From Alviniconcha marisindica (lineage: Eukaryota; Mollusca; Gastropoda; Provannidae): DNA of 64,000 nt. The notes under the pieces were generated by a model that did no database searches, had not been told where the DNA came from, and saw only the letters and a program-made list of their open reading frames with translations. Positions 49,829 through 61,490 of this stretch are shown here, piece after piece (position 1 is the first letter of the stretch; every line of letters begins with the position of its first letter). Both the position numbers and the translations under genes were made by a program. The stretch lies in contig JABMCL010003885.1 in the NCBI GenBank assembly GCA_018857735.1, positions 105,001 to 169,000 on the forward strand. The letters run 5' to 3'.

Positions 49829-50187
49829 TAATATATGTTATAACCGTGCACGTGGAAGTGTGTTCGTAAGCCATATCGACCAGCAAATGTCAGCGTCAAA
49901 CACTTTATCGGTAAGCATTTGTCGGTGAACATAAGTCCTGGTAAGCATAAATTAATATTTTGTCCTATACTCCCCAAATGCTGTAGACTAGATCTAGTAA
50001 ACATACTTGAACCTCTTTCGGAACATGATACGTGGTGTCATGTAACTGTACATTACATACTTCATTGCTTGTGAAGTCCTGTGAGTTGTGTGAACAAAAA
50101 GACTGATTACCTGACAAGTTCTTCCAAAAAGACGACATTACTGCAACAACCAAAAAATACAATGCCGATAGCTATTGCTGGCTTCAT
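36608..50187 (-). CDS. SLC35B4: UDP-xylose / UDP-N-acetylglucosamine transporter
   Basis: Family role: a Golgi/ER multi-pass nucleotide-sugar transporter of the DMT superfamily that supplies UDP-Xyl and UDP-GlcNAc for glycan synthesis. Coding exons in transcript order: 50187-50111, 47308-47195, 46057-45955, 45470-45421, 41806-41725, a likely microexon 40697-40680, 39743-39615 (5' border uncertain), 38252-38177, 37352-37277 and 36839-36608. Phases agree at every junction and all donors are GT. About 318 residues result, against about 331 in human. Diagnostic blocks are GIVFFGCCSNVVFLEELVR at the N terminus, SMPLQMIFRSGSLVANLLLG, SARMGIFQEQTYAKFGKHP, and VFVLTTECTSLTVTLVVTLR followed by YFQNPFTIFHCVGA. 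The C terminus is Lys-rich (KKAEEKKRD), like the family's ER-retrieval-type tail. The start ATG is set by family alignment. It lies 228 bp from the HROB start on the other strand. Intron 1 holds repeats and an LTR-like element. Confidence 0.95.
37035..37090. repeat. (CT)n(CA)n microsatellite in the last SLC35B4 intron
   Basis: Short CT-rich run with CCCT breaks, then about 12 CA units. Confidence 0.85.
37650..37885. repeat. About 63-bp repeat, three to four copies
   Basis: The words TTTTCTTTTTGTCTGTTGGC and TTTGGCTGTTCCTACCTCAA repeat with a purine-rich linker, within an SLC35B4 intron. Long frames on both strands come from the repeat. Confidence 0.85.
37980..38160. repeat. Short-unit ATGTTCATGTTG repeat
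   Basis: Tandem 6-18-bp variants of ATGTTGATGTTCATGTTGCT. The translation is a Met/Asn/Ile or Val/Asp/His repeat of no coding value. It ends about 17 bp beyond the donor side of the exon at 38177-38252. Confidence 0.85.
38740..39165. repeat. 38-bp minisatellite, about 10 copies
   Basis: Unit with GAAGTCATCTTAGATCACAA and AACTGAAAGTGGATGAG. The central copies are nearly identical and the edge copies diverged, which is typical of expansion from the middle. Confidence 0.9.
39171..39340. repeat. Long imperfect inverted repeat (arms about 75 bp)
   Basis: The left arm at 39171-39247 and right arm at 39267-39340 are reverse complements with scattered mismatches; the closest part is AAAAGTGAGGTTGG against CCAACCTCACTTTT. 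The loop is about 19 bp. A third, related segment in the right-arm direction lies at about 39400-39450. It sits in an SLC35B4 intron and would form a hairpin in the transcript. Confidence 0.75.
39688..40280 (-). repeat. SLC35B4: 75-bp array duplicating the 5' part of an SLC35B4 exon (eight copies)
   Basis: The CAGCAGCAG landmark of each unit falls at 39691, 39766, 39841, 39916, 39989, 40064, 40139 and 40214. Seven intervals are 75 bp except one of 73 bp. On the minus strand each unit encodes MILCRPGVFLLVLSLLLSAR plus SFSNQ. That is the transmembrane segment just before MGIFQEQTYAKFGKH. Each unit also has a possible acceptor CCTTTTCAAACCAG before ATG. The unit near 39916 lacks 2 bp, so acceptors beyond it are out of frame; 39743, 39818 and 39893 keep the frame. 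The far edge (from 40275, after TCTCAGTCAG) encodes the diverged AKRLTFCWPGVFLL, which may be the original exon start. Confidence 0.9.
40318..40485 (-). mobile_element. Interspersed element of the AAGCGC...AC family, minus-strand copy
   Basis: GTGTGTGCATCTTGCACATA, then GTTATGCTTCAACCCTTGTT and AGTGCTTTGAGCCACTGGGT. These are the reverse complements of words at 46190-46305 and 49170-49330. This copy has almost no CA tail. Confidence 0.65.
42085..42245. mobile_element. Dispersed-repeat fragment
   Basis: GTTGCTTAATGTCC with GACATATTAGGGACAAG resembles the fragment at 15700-15775, followed by single-copy sequence with several CpGs. Class unknown. Confidence 0.3.
42517..42577. repeat. (CA)n microsatellite
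   Basis: About 30 CA units in an SLC35B4 intron. Confidence 0.95.
42640..43055. repeat. 23-bp minisatellite, about 18 copies
   Basis: Unit of the type ACTGATATCTCCCATGAAAC. As 23 is not a multiple of three and the unit lacks minus-strand stops, all three minus frames stay open and give a 23-residue period. It lies in an SLC35B4 intron and shows no coding sign. Confidence 0.9.
44990..45065. mobile_element. SINE-tail-like fragment
   Basis: (AAGT)n, then TTGGTGTTTTATGCCCAGTC and AACCGGTACGGTTATAT. The reverse complement GACTGGGCATAAAACATCAA also occurs at about 61249-61268 and a related word at about 31720, so this is a dispersed family with an (ACTT/AAGT)n end. Confidence 0.45.
46180..46345 (+). 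mobile_element. Interspersed element of the AAT...AAGCGC...(AC)n family
   Basis: (AAT)n, ATTGGACATTTGTAAAGCGC, GGCTCAAAGCACAGAAC, CAACAAGGGTTCAAGCATAA and GTGCAAGATG, then about 20 CA units. Copies at 40318 (reverse) and 49140 share the order. This copy carries a microsatellite at each end. Confidence 0.7.
47655..47714. repeat. (TA)n microsatellite
   Basis: About 28 TA units directly beside the LTR-like element in SLC35B4 intron 1. Confidence 0.95.
47717..48039 (-). mobile_element. Candidate solo LTR (about 323 bp)
   Basis: On the minus strand the segment starts TGTAACTGTAGC and ends CTCCACTCCATTACA, so the ends are TGTAA...TTACA. An AATAAA followed by GCCTGTTTCCCGTC lies about 110 bp from the end, as in an LTR R region. 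I see no target-site duplication, since one edge abuts (TA)n. I also see no primer-binding site or internal coding. The LTR nature is inferred; a second copy elsewhere in the genome would prove it. Confidence 0.4.
48040..49130. other. SLC35B4 intron 1, no gene seen
   Basis: Mostly single-copy by eye, with more CpG than the surrounding intron (48300-48900). One small frame at 48763-48999 has no recognisable domain. It may include transposon remains, but none could be classified. Confidence 0.4.
49135..49465 (+). mobile_element. Interspersed element of the AAT...AC family with doubled (CA)n end
   Basis: (AAT)n-like start, CTCAAAGCACTGAAC, CATCAACAAGGTTTCAAGCA and TAATTATGCAAAAGATG, then a CA run. 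AGCATAACTATGCAAAAGATG follows again with a second CA run, so the distal end is duplicated. It resembles 46180-46345 and, reversed, 40318-40485. Confidence 0.7.
49580..49745. repeat. (GT)n and a 65-bp direct repeat
   Basis: About 15 GT units, then the segment with GTATGTGTACTTGACTGATA and CACTGTTGATGAGTT in two tandem copies, apparently identical. Confidence 0.85.
49795..49822. repeat. (TA)n microsatellite
   Basis: About 14 TA units in SLC35B4 intron 1. Confidence 0.9.
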
Positions 50188-50415
50188 CTTGAAGGTGAAC
50201 CCGGTGTGCAGACTCTGCCGAATGACGAAAATGCAACTTCGTTCGCTCCACACTTTGATTGTCTCTAATAGCGTTGATGTCACCAAGACCACTAACCCGG
50301 AAGTGGAAACACGTCAGCAAAACTGCAAAATGGCGGAATTTTACAAATAGTGAAAATCGAAAAACTCCAGCTTTCATTTTAAACACTGAGTCTGATACAG
50401 TAGTTATATGGAAAC
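50188..50415. promoter_or_regulatory. Bidirectional promoter of SLC35B4 and HROB
   Basis: The 228 bp between two divergent start codons contain CCGGAAGTG at 50297-50305 (ETS/GABP consensus), ACGTCA at 50311-50316 (CRE half site) and AAAATGGCGGAA at 50327-50338 (close to YY1). I see no TATA box. This set is typical of housekeeping bidirectional promoters. An out-of-frame ATG at 50408 precedes the HROB start by 8 bp. Confidence 0.7.
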
Positions 50416-51178
50416 ATGTTCGAAATTCCAGACGATGATGATCTGTTCAGTGAGGTAATTATTGACGAAAATATAAACGATTTAGATTTGAAGAAGACTG
50501 AAAAAACAACAACGATTGATCATAAAATAAAAACTCCGAACAATCCATACTGAAAAAACAACAACGATTGATCAGAAAATAAAAACTCCGAACAATCCCA
50601 TAGCAGCCTACTAAATATTTACAATATTAATTACGAAAGTAAATGATAGAAGTGTACCGAAGTTTATTCAGAACAGGTAACTAATAGTATAGCCTAGGTA
50701 TCTGAAAGCTAACTATCCAAGCTTCTGCCCATTCGATCAGCGTAATGTCTGTGCAGGTGTTGTCTATTTCTGTACTGTTAAAAATACCTTATTCTTTTTC
50801 GGAACTCGGTGGTTCTGTTCAACTGCTTGTTAGGTCTTCGAGTTTGTCATTGCTGCCTCCAAGTAAGTTTATGTCACCTGCAAAGCACAAATTGCTTCTG
50901 TTGGTCTGACTCCCACCGGGACGGTTATGTCAAAGCCTTGGCTTGCCTGCAAATTTCCTTGAGGTAGAGGTTGGACAACCGGGGAAAGTAGACACCCCTG
51001 ATGAACACTAACGCATCTGCCTGGCAGAAGTTTACAATATGGTGTTTAACTTTAAGAATGTCTATACTGTTTACAGTAGTTTAAGAATGTCTATACTGTT
51101 TACAGTAGTTCAGTAGTTGACTTCCCCCAGATTTTTTTTTTTTGGGGGGGGGTGTCTTTCACATTTAATTAAATGCAT

Positions 51179-51245
<67 letters not shown>

Positions 51246-54200
51246 ATGCCCAGTATTCTTCAGGCACCATTCATGGAGAAAGGATTCCAGAAAAATGAAA
51301 ATTCTGAACACCACATGGTTTTACTTTTAGTTTTACTACTATTAGTATTACTATTAGTATTACTAACTAATACTATTGTAATACTGTAATTAATACTAAT
51401 ACAGTAATAGTCCAATTTTACTAGTAATGTTAGTGTTGCTTTTAATTTTAGTAGTTTTATTTACTCTGCATAATCTTCAGAGTGGCAATGACACTGAGTG
51501 ACTGACCATTGTTAATTCTACATAAGTGAAGCTAGGTATTTAAACTCTTAAGTCAGTAAGTGTTTAAAGCAAGTGAGCAAGCATTTGCCAATGCTATGCA
51601 AATGAAGCTAGGTATTTAAACTCTTAAGCCAGTAAGTGTTTAAAGCAAGTGAGCAATCATGCTGACAATTACCTGACAAGGTGCACATGCATCATTTGCA
51701 AGTAAGAGTGATGAGATTTTTTTTAAATTCTGGCTACCAATCCATAGGCATAGCACTAGTAACTCTTGTCTTCAGCAGAGTTGTAGCCTGACTAGCACAC
51801 TCTAATAATTATTAGTAATAAAAGTAATATATATAAATTATGTGTAAGTTTAAATCAGTATGCCTGAACAAACTTAACAATTATGAATTATTGAATGTCA
51901 ATTCAGTCAGATAAAATTCCTTTAAATCCACAGGACAACCTGGGAGACATCCTAAATGAAGCCAGCCACAGTACAGAACAACAGAATAAGAGTAAGACAG
52001 ACACAAACAACAGCAATGTCTTGCACCATTCTGGGTCAACTAAAACAACGGCTGAAGTTGGTCAGAGTTTGGAGGAAGGTTTTGGGAGACCTCAAAACAA
52101 GAGAGCAAGAGTGCTGGTGGACATTAACTATCAGCTGAAAACTGAAAACGGTGAGCACTTTTACATATATATGGACAATATATTATGATATTGATAATTA
52201 TCATAGTCATGATTATATAATATATATATTAATTATTGTCATGTTATCAATATTAATTGTTATAATTATTATCATTACTAGTATGTTACAGTACTATTGT
52301 ATCACTCACCTGTTCTAGACTGCTTAACTGTTGTATCAGCTGTTATGATTAATAATAATGCCAACCAGTAATATAAATTAATGCCACAAGTTTACGAGTG
52401 TACTGGATGCAAAGATTATGATGTACAACTACAAGTACAAGCTTCTTTTTCCAAACCAGATCCATTTCAGTTTCTTGCTTCCTCATCCTTTCACTTTCAT
52501 GACCCTAGTAGGCTAGTAAAACCAGTTATTTCTGGGGAATCTGCTTAAAAAATACTTTTGGAAAAGAACAACAACAAAAACTGTGCCCATTTTAGGCGTT
52601 TGCTTTCTTCATTGCTCACCAGTCACAGTGCCAGAGAAAACCATCACTGAGTGGGAGGCAGTGGAAGGCAGAACACCCACAGTGTGTTGCACAAACAGCA
52701 GGTTGCCAGCAAACCAGCTGACACCTGCCCAGCTGACCCAGCCACTGGAGCCATATGCCACAGTGCTGCCAAGGCGGCGAAGCCAGCGCAAATTTCCCGG
52801 GCCTGCTGGAATACTCCCACCGGCAGTAAGAGTGCTTACTGTTTAACAATAATAACAATACAATCAGTCCTACCTCTAGGACAGTAAGACTAAGAGGTGC
52901 CCTCAGTACATTTACCTTCAGCAAAAGAACACTGTGAGAATACTCCTACCTGTAGCACTAGGAGGTGTCCTCAGTACATTCACCTCCAGCAAGAGAACGC
53001 TGTGACAATACTCCTACCTGTAGCGCTAGGAGGTGTCCTCAGTACATTCACCTTCAGCAAGAGAACGCTGTGACAATACTCCTAACTGTAGCGCTAGGAG
53101 GTGTCCTCAGTACATTCACCTTCAGCAAGAGAACGCTGTGACAATACTCCTACCTGTAGCAGTAGGTGATGCCCTCAGTACTTCCACCTTCAGCAAGAGA
53201 ACACCGTGACAACACTCCTACCTGTAGCACGAGAACACTGTAACAACACTCCTACCTGTAGCAGTAGGTGATGCCCTCAGTACTTCCACCTTCAGCAAGA
53301 GAACACTGTGACAATACTCCTACCTGTATCACTAGTTAGCAGTAGAAGATGTCAACAATACCTTCAGCTCCTCCTTTAGCAACAGGATTAAGAGTTTCAG
53401 TTCAACAATATTCCTAATTGTAGCTAAGAGTAAGAGTTTCAGTTCAACAATATTCCTAATTGTAGCTAAGAGTTTCAGTTCAACAATATTCCTAATTGTA
53501 GCTAAGAGTTTCAGTTCAACAATATTCCTAATTGTAGCTAAGAGTTTTAGTTCAACAATATTCCTAATTGTAGCTAAGAGTTTCAGTTCAACAGTATTCC
53601 TAATTGTAGCTAAGAGTTTCAGTTCAACAATATTCCTAATTGTAGCTAAGAGTTTCAGTTCAACAATATTCCCAATTGTAGCTAAGAGTTTCAGTTCAAC
53701 AATATTCCTAATTGTAGCAGCACAAGATGTCAACAGTACTTCCACCTTCAGTAAGAGAAGACTACGAGAACATTTTTTTGAACAATGCTGTCAGTGCCAC
53801 CTCTGGCAAGAGAACAGTTTAATTTTAACGACTGATAGTAATACTCCCCTCCCGCCTGTAGCAACAGATGGTTTTAACAACACTGTCACCTTCAGCAGCA
53901 GAACATTTGAGCAATATTCGCACCTGCACTAAGACTAAGACTATGCTAAGAGAACATATCAACAATACTCCTGCCTGCAATAACTTGAAATAAGACCAGA
54001 TTTTAACAATACTTCCACACTCAGTAAACACTCAAACAGTTACTCCCATTGCAGTAAGAAAAGATTTTAACTGTACCCCCCCCCCCCCCCACCTCACACA
54101 CACACCCACCCAACCCCCTGCAGTAATGGAATATTTTATTTAAATTACTCCCACCCATGATTATTAGTTTATATTGATCAAGTGTGGGTGTGGGTGGGTG

Positions 54201-57200
54201 GGTGTGAGCAAGAGAGAGAGTACAGGTTTTTCAAATAATCAATATGAATGCCTTGAACCTCCCCCCATTGAAAGGGCTATGGCCTTATATCAATAAAATA
54301 GTGTCAGTGTCAGGTCAGTAGTTTAAAGTCTTAAGTTTCCAGATTTTATTGTGATTAATAATAATACATCCACATGAAAAGTGCAGTTGCTGTGTGTTGT
54401 TTGTTTGGCCGGAGTTCAGTCATGTTTGTGTGCTGTCACTGTGCAGAAACCAACAGAGCTGGCTTCCGTCCTAAGAAAAGGTCTGGGGGTCACTCCTGAA
54501 GTACTGGTGGATAGCACCACCAGCAAAGCGGAGGAGCCAGAGGTCAGTTTCCTTTAGATTCATGTTACTCTTATATTTATTAGTATTACTTTAGATTCAT
54601 GTTACTCTTGTATTTATTAGTATTACTTATTATGTTTAATGTTATAACACTGATATAGTCAATTCTGCTTTTTACTTTACTGTTTCAGTGAATGTATTCT
54701 GCTGGTGGGAACAATTATAAATGTATCAGCTGAAAACATAAACAGAACCTTTAACTGTATGTCACAGGTTTAAAACAAAAATGACAGTTTCATTAGTGCT
54801 TTGCTGTTATTCCTCCTGGTCTACTGATTGATTCAGTGCATTGTACGTTGTAGAATTTGTTTTTTTTTTACCCCAAATTTTTTCTCTGTGACAGTGTGAG
54901 TATGACAGTTTGAGAAAGTATTGTTTACACTTTTTAAATGCATCGTGCATAAAGATGTATGCTTTTAATAGCAGCATGACTCAGTCTAGCAGAACAATTC
55001 ACAACACCAAAATGCTCTGAGACATGTATACCTTTCAGACCAATGAATAATTAATCAGAATAACCACTGATGCATGTAATAGTACACTATGTACTGTTAC
55101 ATTTACAGTGTTAGTTTTATTAGTTAAAAATAAATTACTATCAGTATCACTAAACAATGCTAAGAAAAATACTATATTAATTATTATATATTTATGTATA
55201 CAGGCACCATCTACTGAACTGAAGGGTATAAAAGTCTGCAAAGCAGAAGGGTATTTAGAAAAGTCTGGCATTTAATTTAGCTATTGGTGTTTTAAGTTTT
55301 GCAGATCTATGACAGTATCAAATCTACATTCTGTAAGATTGGGAATCTACATTCTTTAGGATTAGGAAGACTTCACATGATCAGTGCATAATTACAAATG
55401 AGCTTTCAGATTTCAGCAGCAATGTTTGCCAAAAACAATGACAAAAACTTGCTTCGTAGGTTACAGTCGCACATTTTCTAGTTTCCTTCAAAGGTGATTT
55501 GTTTGCTGCTTTTGATTGATGATTCCCTGAAAGTAACTGTACCATTCTGGTGACCGCGTGTGTTGTCAGGAGGAAGTGTGCAGCTCGCAAGCTTCTGGAG
55601 AAGTGTTTGCCAGCCCTGCCTGGCAGACGTTGCTGGCCGACCTGGAGCCTTGCACTGACGATGTGCTCAGGAAGTTCTCTGTGCAAGCTATGCTGCATAA
55701 GGTGAGCTTTTTGCCACAGACAATGCCTTTCAGTCCTTTTACAGGTTTCCCGGGCCTGTAGCACATGAACGCAGTGTTTTGCTGTCTGCATCTCAATCTT
55801 TGGTCATGTCTTTCCCACTGTTACCTATACAGCAGGAAACTAGTGTTTTGCTTTCTGCATTTTGACCTTTGTAGTTGTACATGTTTTTCCCTGAGTGACT
55901 CATTTGACCCATCAGTGTTTCACTGTCTGCATTTTATTCTTTATACATTTTTCCCTTTATGACCCATACTGCATCAGGTCAGTATTTTGCTGTCCGTATT
56001 TTAACATAGAATTTATACATGTTTTTCTCTGTGTATGACCCATGTAACATGAGGTCAGTGTTTGCTCTCCACATTTTAATTTTTATTCATGTTTTACCCT
56101 GTGCAACCCATGTAACATAAGGTCAGTGTTTTATATCTGCATTTAACTATCTTTAGACCTGTTTTTCTCTGTGTCTTGCTGCATACAGTCAGTGTTTTCC
56201 GGTATGCATATATCAGTCTCTTTGCATGTGGTCTTGCTGGATTGAACAGCAATAATACTGTTGACTTTACCCCTGGTTGTTTCCATCAAGACACACCATT
56301 TGGGGCTAGATTTTCTCCTCAGCATGCATGCACATTATTTTGGGGTACCTGTGTCTGCAGATGTTTGTCCAAGCTTTCATTTCAACATCCCAGTCCTCTT
56401 GTGTCATTTCAGGCTGGCAGGAGATTGCTGCCCAAAGGCAAAGTGCCTCTGATGCTGGGAGTTCTGGACTCCATTGACTTCCAGGGTACTGACGCCAGCG
56501 TGGTGCTGCGGGATCGCACTGGTAAGAGACCCACACGGTAATGAATAATTTGTCGCAACAGCCCTCCTGACAATGGAGGAGAAGAACTTTTGTTGGAGAT
56601 GATGTTGATGAAGAGTGTGTTGGTGACACCAGGCAGGGAGTGTGTTCTCTTTCCTCAAGGCTTTGAATTTGATGCCAGTGTGGTCTAGAACTAGAAGGAT
56701 GGCTCAAGTAGCTATTGTTTTTTTCCATTCTATGTGTGGTGGATACATGATATGTGATCACATGTCTTAAGGAACTATGTAGAACCTCAGAACAAGTTTT
56801 GTTTAACAGGTAGAGAAAATCAAAATCAAAGCTGAAAATCAAAGAATTTGTCTCAAAATGCTCACTTGAGTTCATATTAATATATTGTATCCAGTTTCTA
56901 AACTTGGTTTTATTAGTGATGGATAGCAGAACTGGCTGCACACCCAACAATGGAAAATGTTGTAGCCTGCCTGTGTTGCATGGGACCGTCTTTCTGAGTT
57001 TGATATCAGGCGTGACAATGGTCAGTGTGCTCATGCCACCCAAGGAACAATACCAAATGTTTGTAGGTTGGTGCTGTTTGTCTTTTTCCATAAAAAAGAG
57101 ACCCCCAAAAGAACCTTCCACATTAAAACAAATGTTGGCTGAGACTCTCGAGTTTGTTCATGCATACTTTGAAGTAGAACTGCTGTTAGACCTAACAACA

Positions 57201-60200
57201 GTGATTAATTACTCTCTTCTTGCCTGACTGTGTTCTGCCAGGCCAGATGCAGGGAACTCTGCACAGGGATGTCTTCAAAGACTTCAGCGCCGATCTGCAG
57301 GCAGGGGCTGCTGTCGTCCTCAGACAGGTGATGAGGCATTGCCTTCTTGTTAGACTGTAGCAGTGTTGGCCAAATACAGGTTATAGAGCAGTGTTGGCCA
57401 AGTACAGGTTATAGAGCAGTGTTGGCCAAGTACAGATCATAGAACAGTGGTGGCCAAGTACAGGTTATAGAGCAGTGGCGGCCAAGTACAGGTTATAGAG
57501 CAGAGTTGGCCAAGTACAGGTTATAGAGCAGAGTTGGCTGAGTACAGGTTATAGAGCAGTGTTGGCCAAGTACAGGTTATAGAGCAGTGGTGGCCAAGTA
57601 CAGGTTATAGAGCAGTGGTGGCCAAGTACAGGTTATAGAGCAGAGTTGGCCAAGTACAGGTTATAGAGCAGAGTTGGCCAAGTACAGGTTATAGAGCAGT
57701 GTTGGCCAAGTACAGATTATAGAGCAGTGGTGGCCAAGTACAGGTTATAGAGCAGTGTTGGCCAAGCAAAGAATATAGAGCAGCACTTGCCAAGTACAGG
57801 TTATAGAGCAGAGTTGGCCATGTACAGGTTATAGAGCAGAGTTGGCCAAGTACAGGTTATAGAGCAGTGTTGGCTGAGTACAGGTTATAGAGCAGTGTTG
57901 GCTGAGTACAGGTTATAGAGCAGTGTTGGCTGAGTACAGGTCATAGAGCAGTGTTGGCTGAGTACAGGTTATAGAGCAGTGTTGGCTGAGTGCAGATTAT
58001 AGAGCAGCATTTGCCAAGTACAGGTTATAGAGCAGTGTTGGCTGAGAACAGTTTATAGAGAAGCAATTGCCAAGTGCAGGTTATAGGGCAGTGGTGGACA
58101 AGTACGGGTTATAGAGCTGTGTTGGCCAAGCACAGGTTATAGAGGGTTATAGAGCAGTGTTGGCCAAGTACAGGTTATAGAGGGTTATAGAGCAGTGTTG
58201 GCCAAGTACAGGTTATAGAGGGTTATAGAGCAGTGTTGGCCAAGTACAGGTTATAGAGGGTTATAGAGCAGTGTTGGCCAAGTACAGGTTATAGAGGGTT
58301 ATAGAGCAGTGTTGGCCAAGTACAGGTTATAGAGGGTTATAGAGCAGTGTTGGCCAAGTACAGGTTATAGAGGGTTATAGAACAGTGTTGGCCAAGTACA
58401 GGTTATAGAGCAGTGCTGGCCAAGTACAGGTTTTAGAGTGGTGTTGGCCAAGTACAGGTTATAGATCAGTGTTGGCCAAGTACAAGTTATAGAACAGCAT
58501 TGGCCAAGTACAAGTTACAGAGCAGTGCAGGTTATAAAGCAGTATTGGCCAAGTACAGGTTATAGAGGGTTATAGAGCAGTGTTGGCCAAGTACAGGTTA
58601 TAGAGCAGTGTTGGCCAAGGACAGGATATAGAGCAGTGTTGGCTGAGTACAGGTTATAGAGCAGTGTTGGCCAAGTACAGGTTATAGAGCAGTGTTGGCC
58701 AAGGACAGGTTATAGAGCAATGTTGGCCAAGTGCAGGTTATACTTACAGAGCAGCGTTGGCCACGTACAGGTTATAGAGCAGTGTTGGCTGAGTACAGGT
58801 TATAGAGCAGTGTTGGCCAAGTACAGGTTATAGAACAGTGTTGGCCAAGGACAGGTTATAGAGCAATGTTGGCCAAGTGCAGGTTATACTTACAGAGCAG
58901 CGTTGGCCACATACAGGTTATAGAGCAGTGTTGGCCAAGTGCGGGTTATAAAGTAGTGTTGGCCAAGTGCAGGTTATAAAGTAGTGTTTGCCAAGTACAG
59001 GTTATAAAGTAGTGTTGGCCAAGTACAGGTTATAGAGCAGCGTTGGCCAAGTGCAGTTTATAGAGCATTGTAGGCTAAGCACAGATTACTCTAAGAAATG
59101 GCCATGATAACAGACCAAGATTTGCAGCCAAGTGCAAATTGTATGACAGCAATGACCTTATCCCGGTAAAGTGAATTTTCATTTTGAATACAACAGTGTG
59201 ATTGTTGATGAGTTCAGTATGATATAGCTCCTTGTGGATGAAACAAATGGCAGAAAGTGATTAGAATGGGCTCATAAAGGGAGAAAAAGCTAGTACTAGT
59301 AGACAACACTGTTGCACATTTCACAGCAGACCAGAATAATGCTGACCAGTACTGAAGGCAGAAGACTGTGTGCTCCTATCATATTGAGGCTACAGTAAGG
59401 AAAGGTTGTATGTTTGTTATAACTAAGGGAACAAGCTGAATGATTTGAGAAGACTGAGTAGTTTGCCAGAAAAACCCAGGTTGTAGATCAGTGGGGAAGG
59501 CAGCCAGGAAAAAGAAAAAGAAAAAAAGATGGTCAGGAGGATGGACTGGCTAGACTGTGATTTGGATTGGGCATTACTAGGGGATCCTTCATTTCTGCAA
59601 CCACAGTATTCCACTTCAGAGGGTTTCGAGGTAGAGGGAATTCAGGGAGTATTTGGGGACTTCCCCTGTTAGTGTTATGTTTGCTATTGAAAATCAGACT
59701 TGAGTGTGTGGACTTATCAAACATTTCTCTCTTTGATATCACTGTCATTATCAGCTCTGCACATGGATATTTCAGTTGTTCATTTTGTCTGTCGCTGCAT
59801 AGGTGAGTGTGATCAGCCCATCATCACGGACACACTACCTCAACATCACAGCAGCCAACATCGTCGCAGTCTACCCGGCAACCAGCAACCAAGCACTGGA
59901 TGCCCCATCTTCTTCACCCAAGTCTTCCACCACCAGACCTTCCCAGCAAACCATGAAGGATTTTGTGCATGCTGCAGAAATGGAGTTGCTGGAGGCTGCC
60001 AATGCTGCCAAGGAAGCCGCCCTGAGTAAACTTCGTCAACAGGGATCTGCAGCGCCAGGTTCTTCTCCGGCACCACTGTTTGCCGGGAGCAAATTCAACC
60101 AGAGAAGCCCAGGGTTGTTCAGCCATGCAGTGTTGCATGCACCCAGAGGCAGTTCACCCAGCCTGTTCACCCCACAGACCCTTCAGAGAGCGAGGGCGCC

Positions 60201-61420
60201 CTCTTTGCCTCGGACGCCTTTAGCTGGCAGGTTCCCTGTCAGATCTGCAGGTTCTCTGCCTCAGATGACAGCCCCCTCCTCATTGTCTCACGTGAGGATT
60301 CCTTCCTCGGGTCTGAGAGCATCTACCCCAGGTGTGAGAACCCCAGGTGTGAATTCTGGACTGGCAAACAACTCGCACTCATCAGGAACACCAGGCTTGC
60401 TTGCAAACAGCACAGGCTTCACCCACAGACACCCAGCATCCAACGTTCCCGTCAGTTCATTTATGCAGATGAGTTCAACTCCATCACGTTTCGGTGGAAC
60501 TGCGAGCTGCACCGTCAACTCCAGTCAAGCAGTCGGTGCTGGAATTCAACCGCCGACCCCTTGCACCACCACATCCAGCGCAAACCAGACAGCATTTTGG
60601 AGGGATGTTCCTTCAGGCAGTCAGAATAGTCAGGCGGACACTGCCGCAACCTCTCGTCTCGGCGCGCCAACTGCCACGGGTGGGTCCTGCAGCACCGTCC
60701 ACCCCAGGTTAGGAAACGAACCAGTGGCATCAACTGGTGTTCCAGACCGGTCTCAGCCTCACACCATTAAGCACACACCCTCCAGCCAAGCTCCACAGCA
60801 GTCCAAGTGGTCTTTCAAACGGTCATTGGGCCCCCCAGCATCAACTGCTGCAGCCTCAAATCCCAACAGTGTCAAAAACTTGAAAGAAGCTGCGTTGCAG
60901 CACGCAAGTTCAGGAGAACCTCTGTGTAAAGTGCGAATCACCAACGATGCACGAGGCAGCGACAGAACTGGTGTGTCTGTTCAGATGGGCGGCACTGGCG
61001 CCGGTGGAAGCATTGCAACCAGCATGAGCTGCGAAAGCGTGGGTGAAGTGAAGAGGCCTGCCACGCGGGTGTCCAGTAACATGTGGGACGATGGTGAGTG
61101 CGGTTCAGTGGGAGTCAGTTTCCTCTGAACCCCTGTGTGTGCTGCTTTCATTTCCTTCCCCGTTTGTGATGGTCTGGGTAATTTCTTCATCGGTCATTTT
61201 CATGCGTGTCTGCTTTTGTTTTGTTTTTAGTTTAATGGGACAGTGGTTGACTGGGCATAAAACATCAAGTTTAATGGGAGGGGGAGGGGTGTGTATATAT
61301 ATTTATAACTATAAGTTCTTATTAGATTTGTTTAACACATGCAGTGATATACACATGGACACACATGTATGCATGTGGACTTGATCTTCCTATATGATGC
61401 ACAAACACACACACACACAA

Positions 61421-61490
<70 letters not shown>

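Noticed and set aside
50408..50454. Upstream ATG as the HROB start
   Set aside because: Its frame would reach the donor in phase 2, which does not fit the phase-0 acceptor of the next exon. The ATG at 50416 fits and has A at -3.
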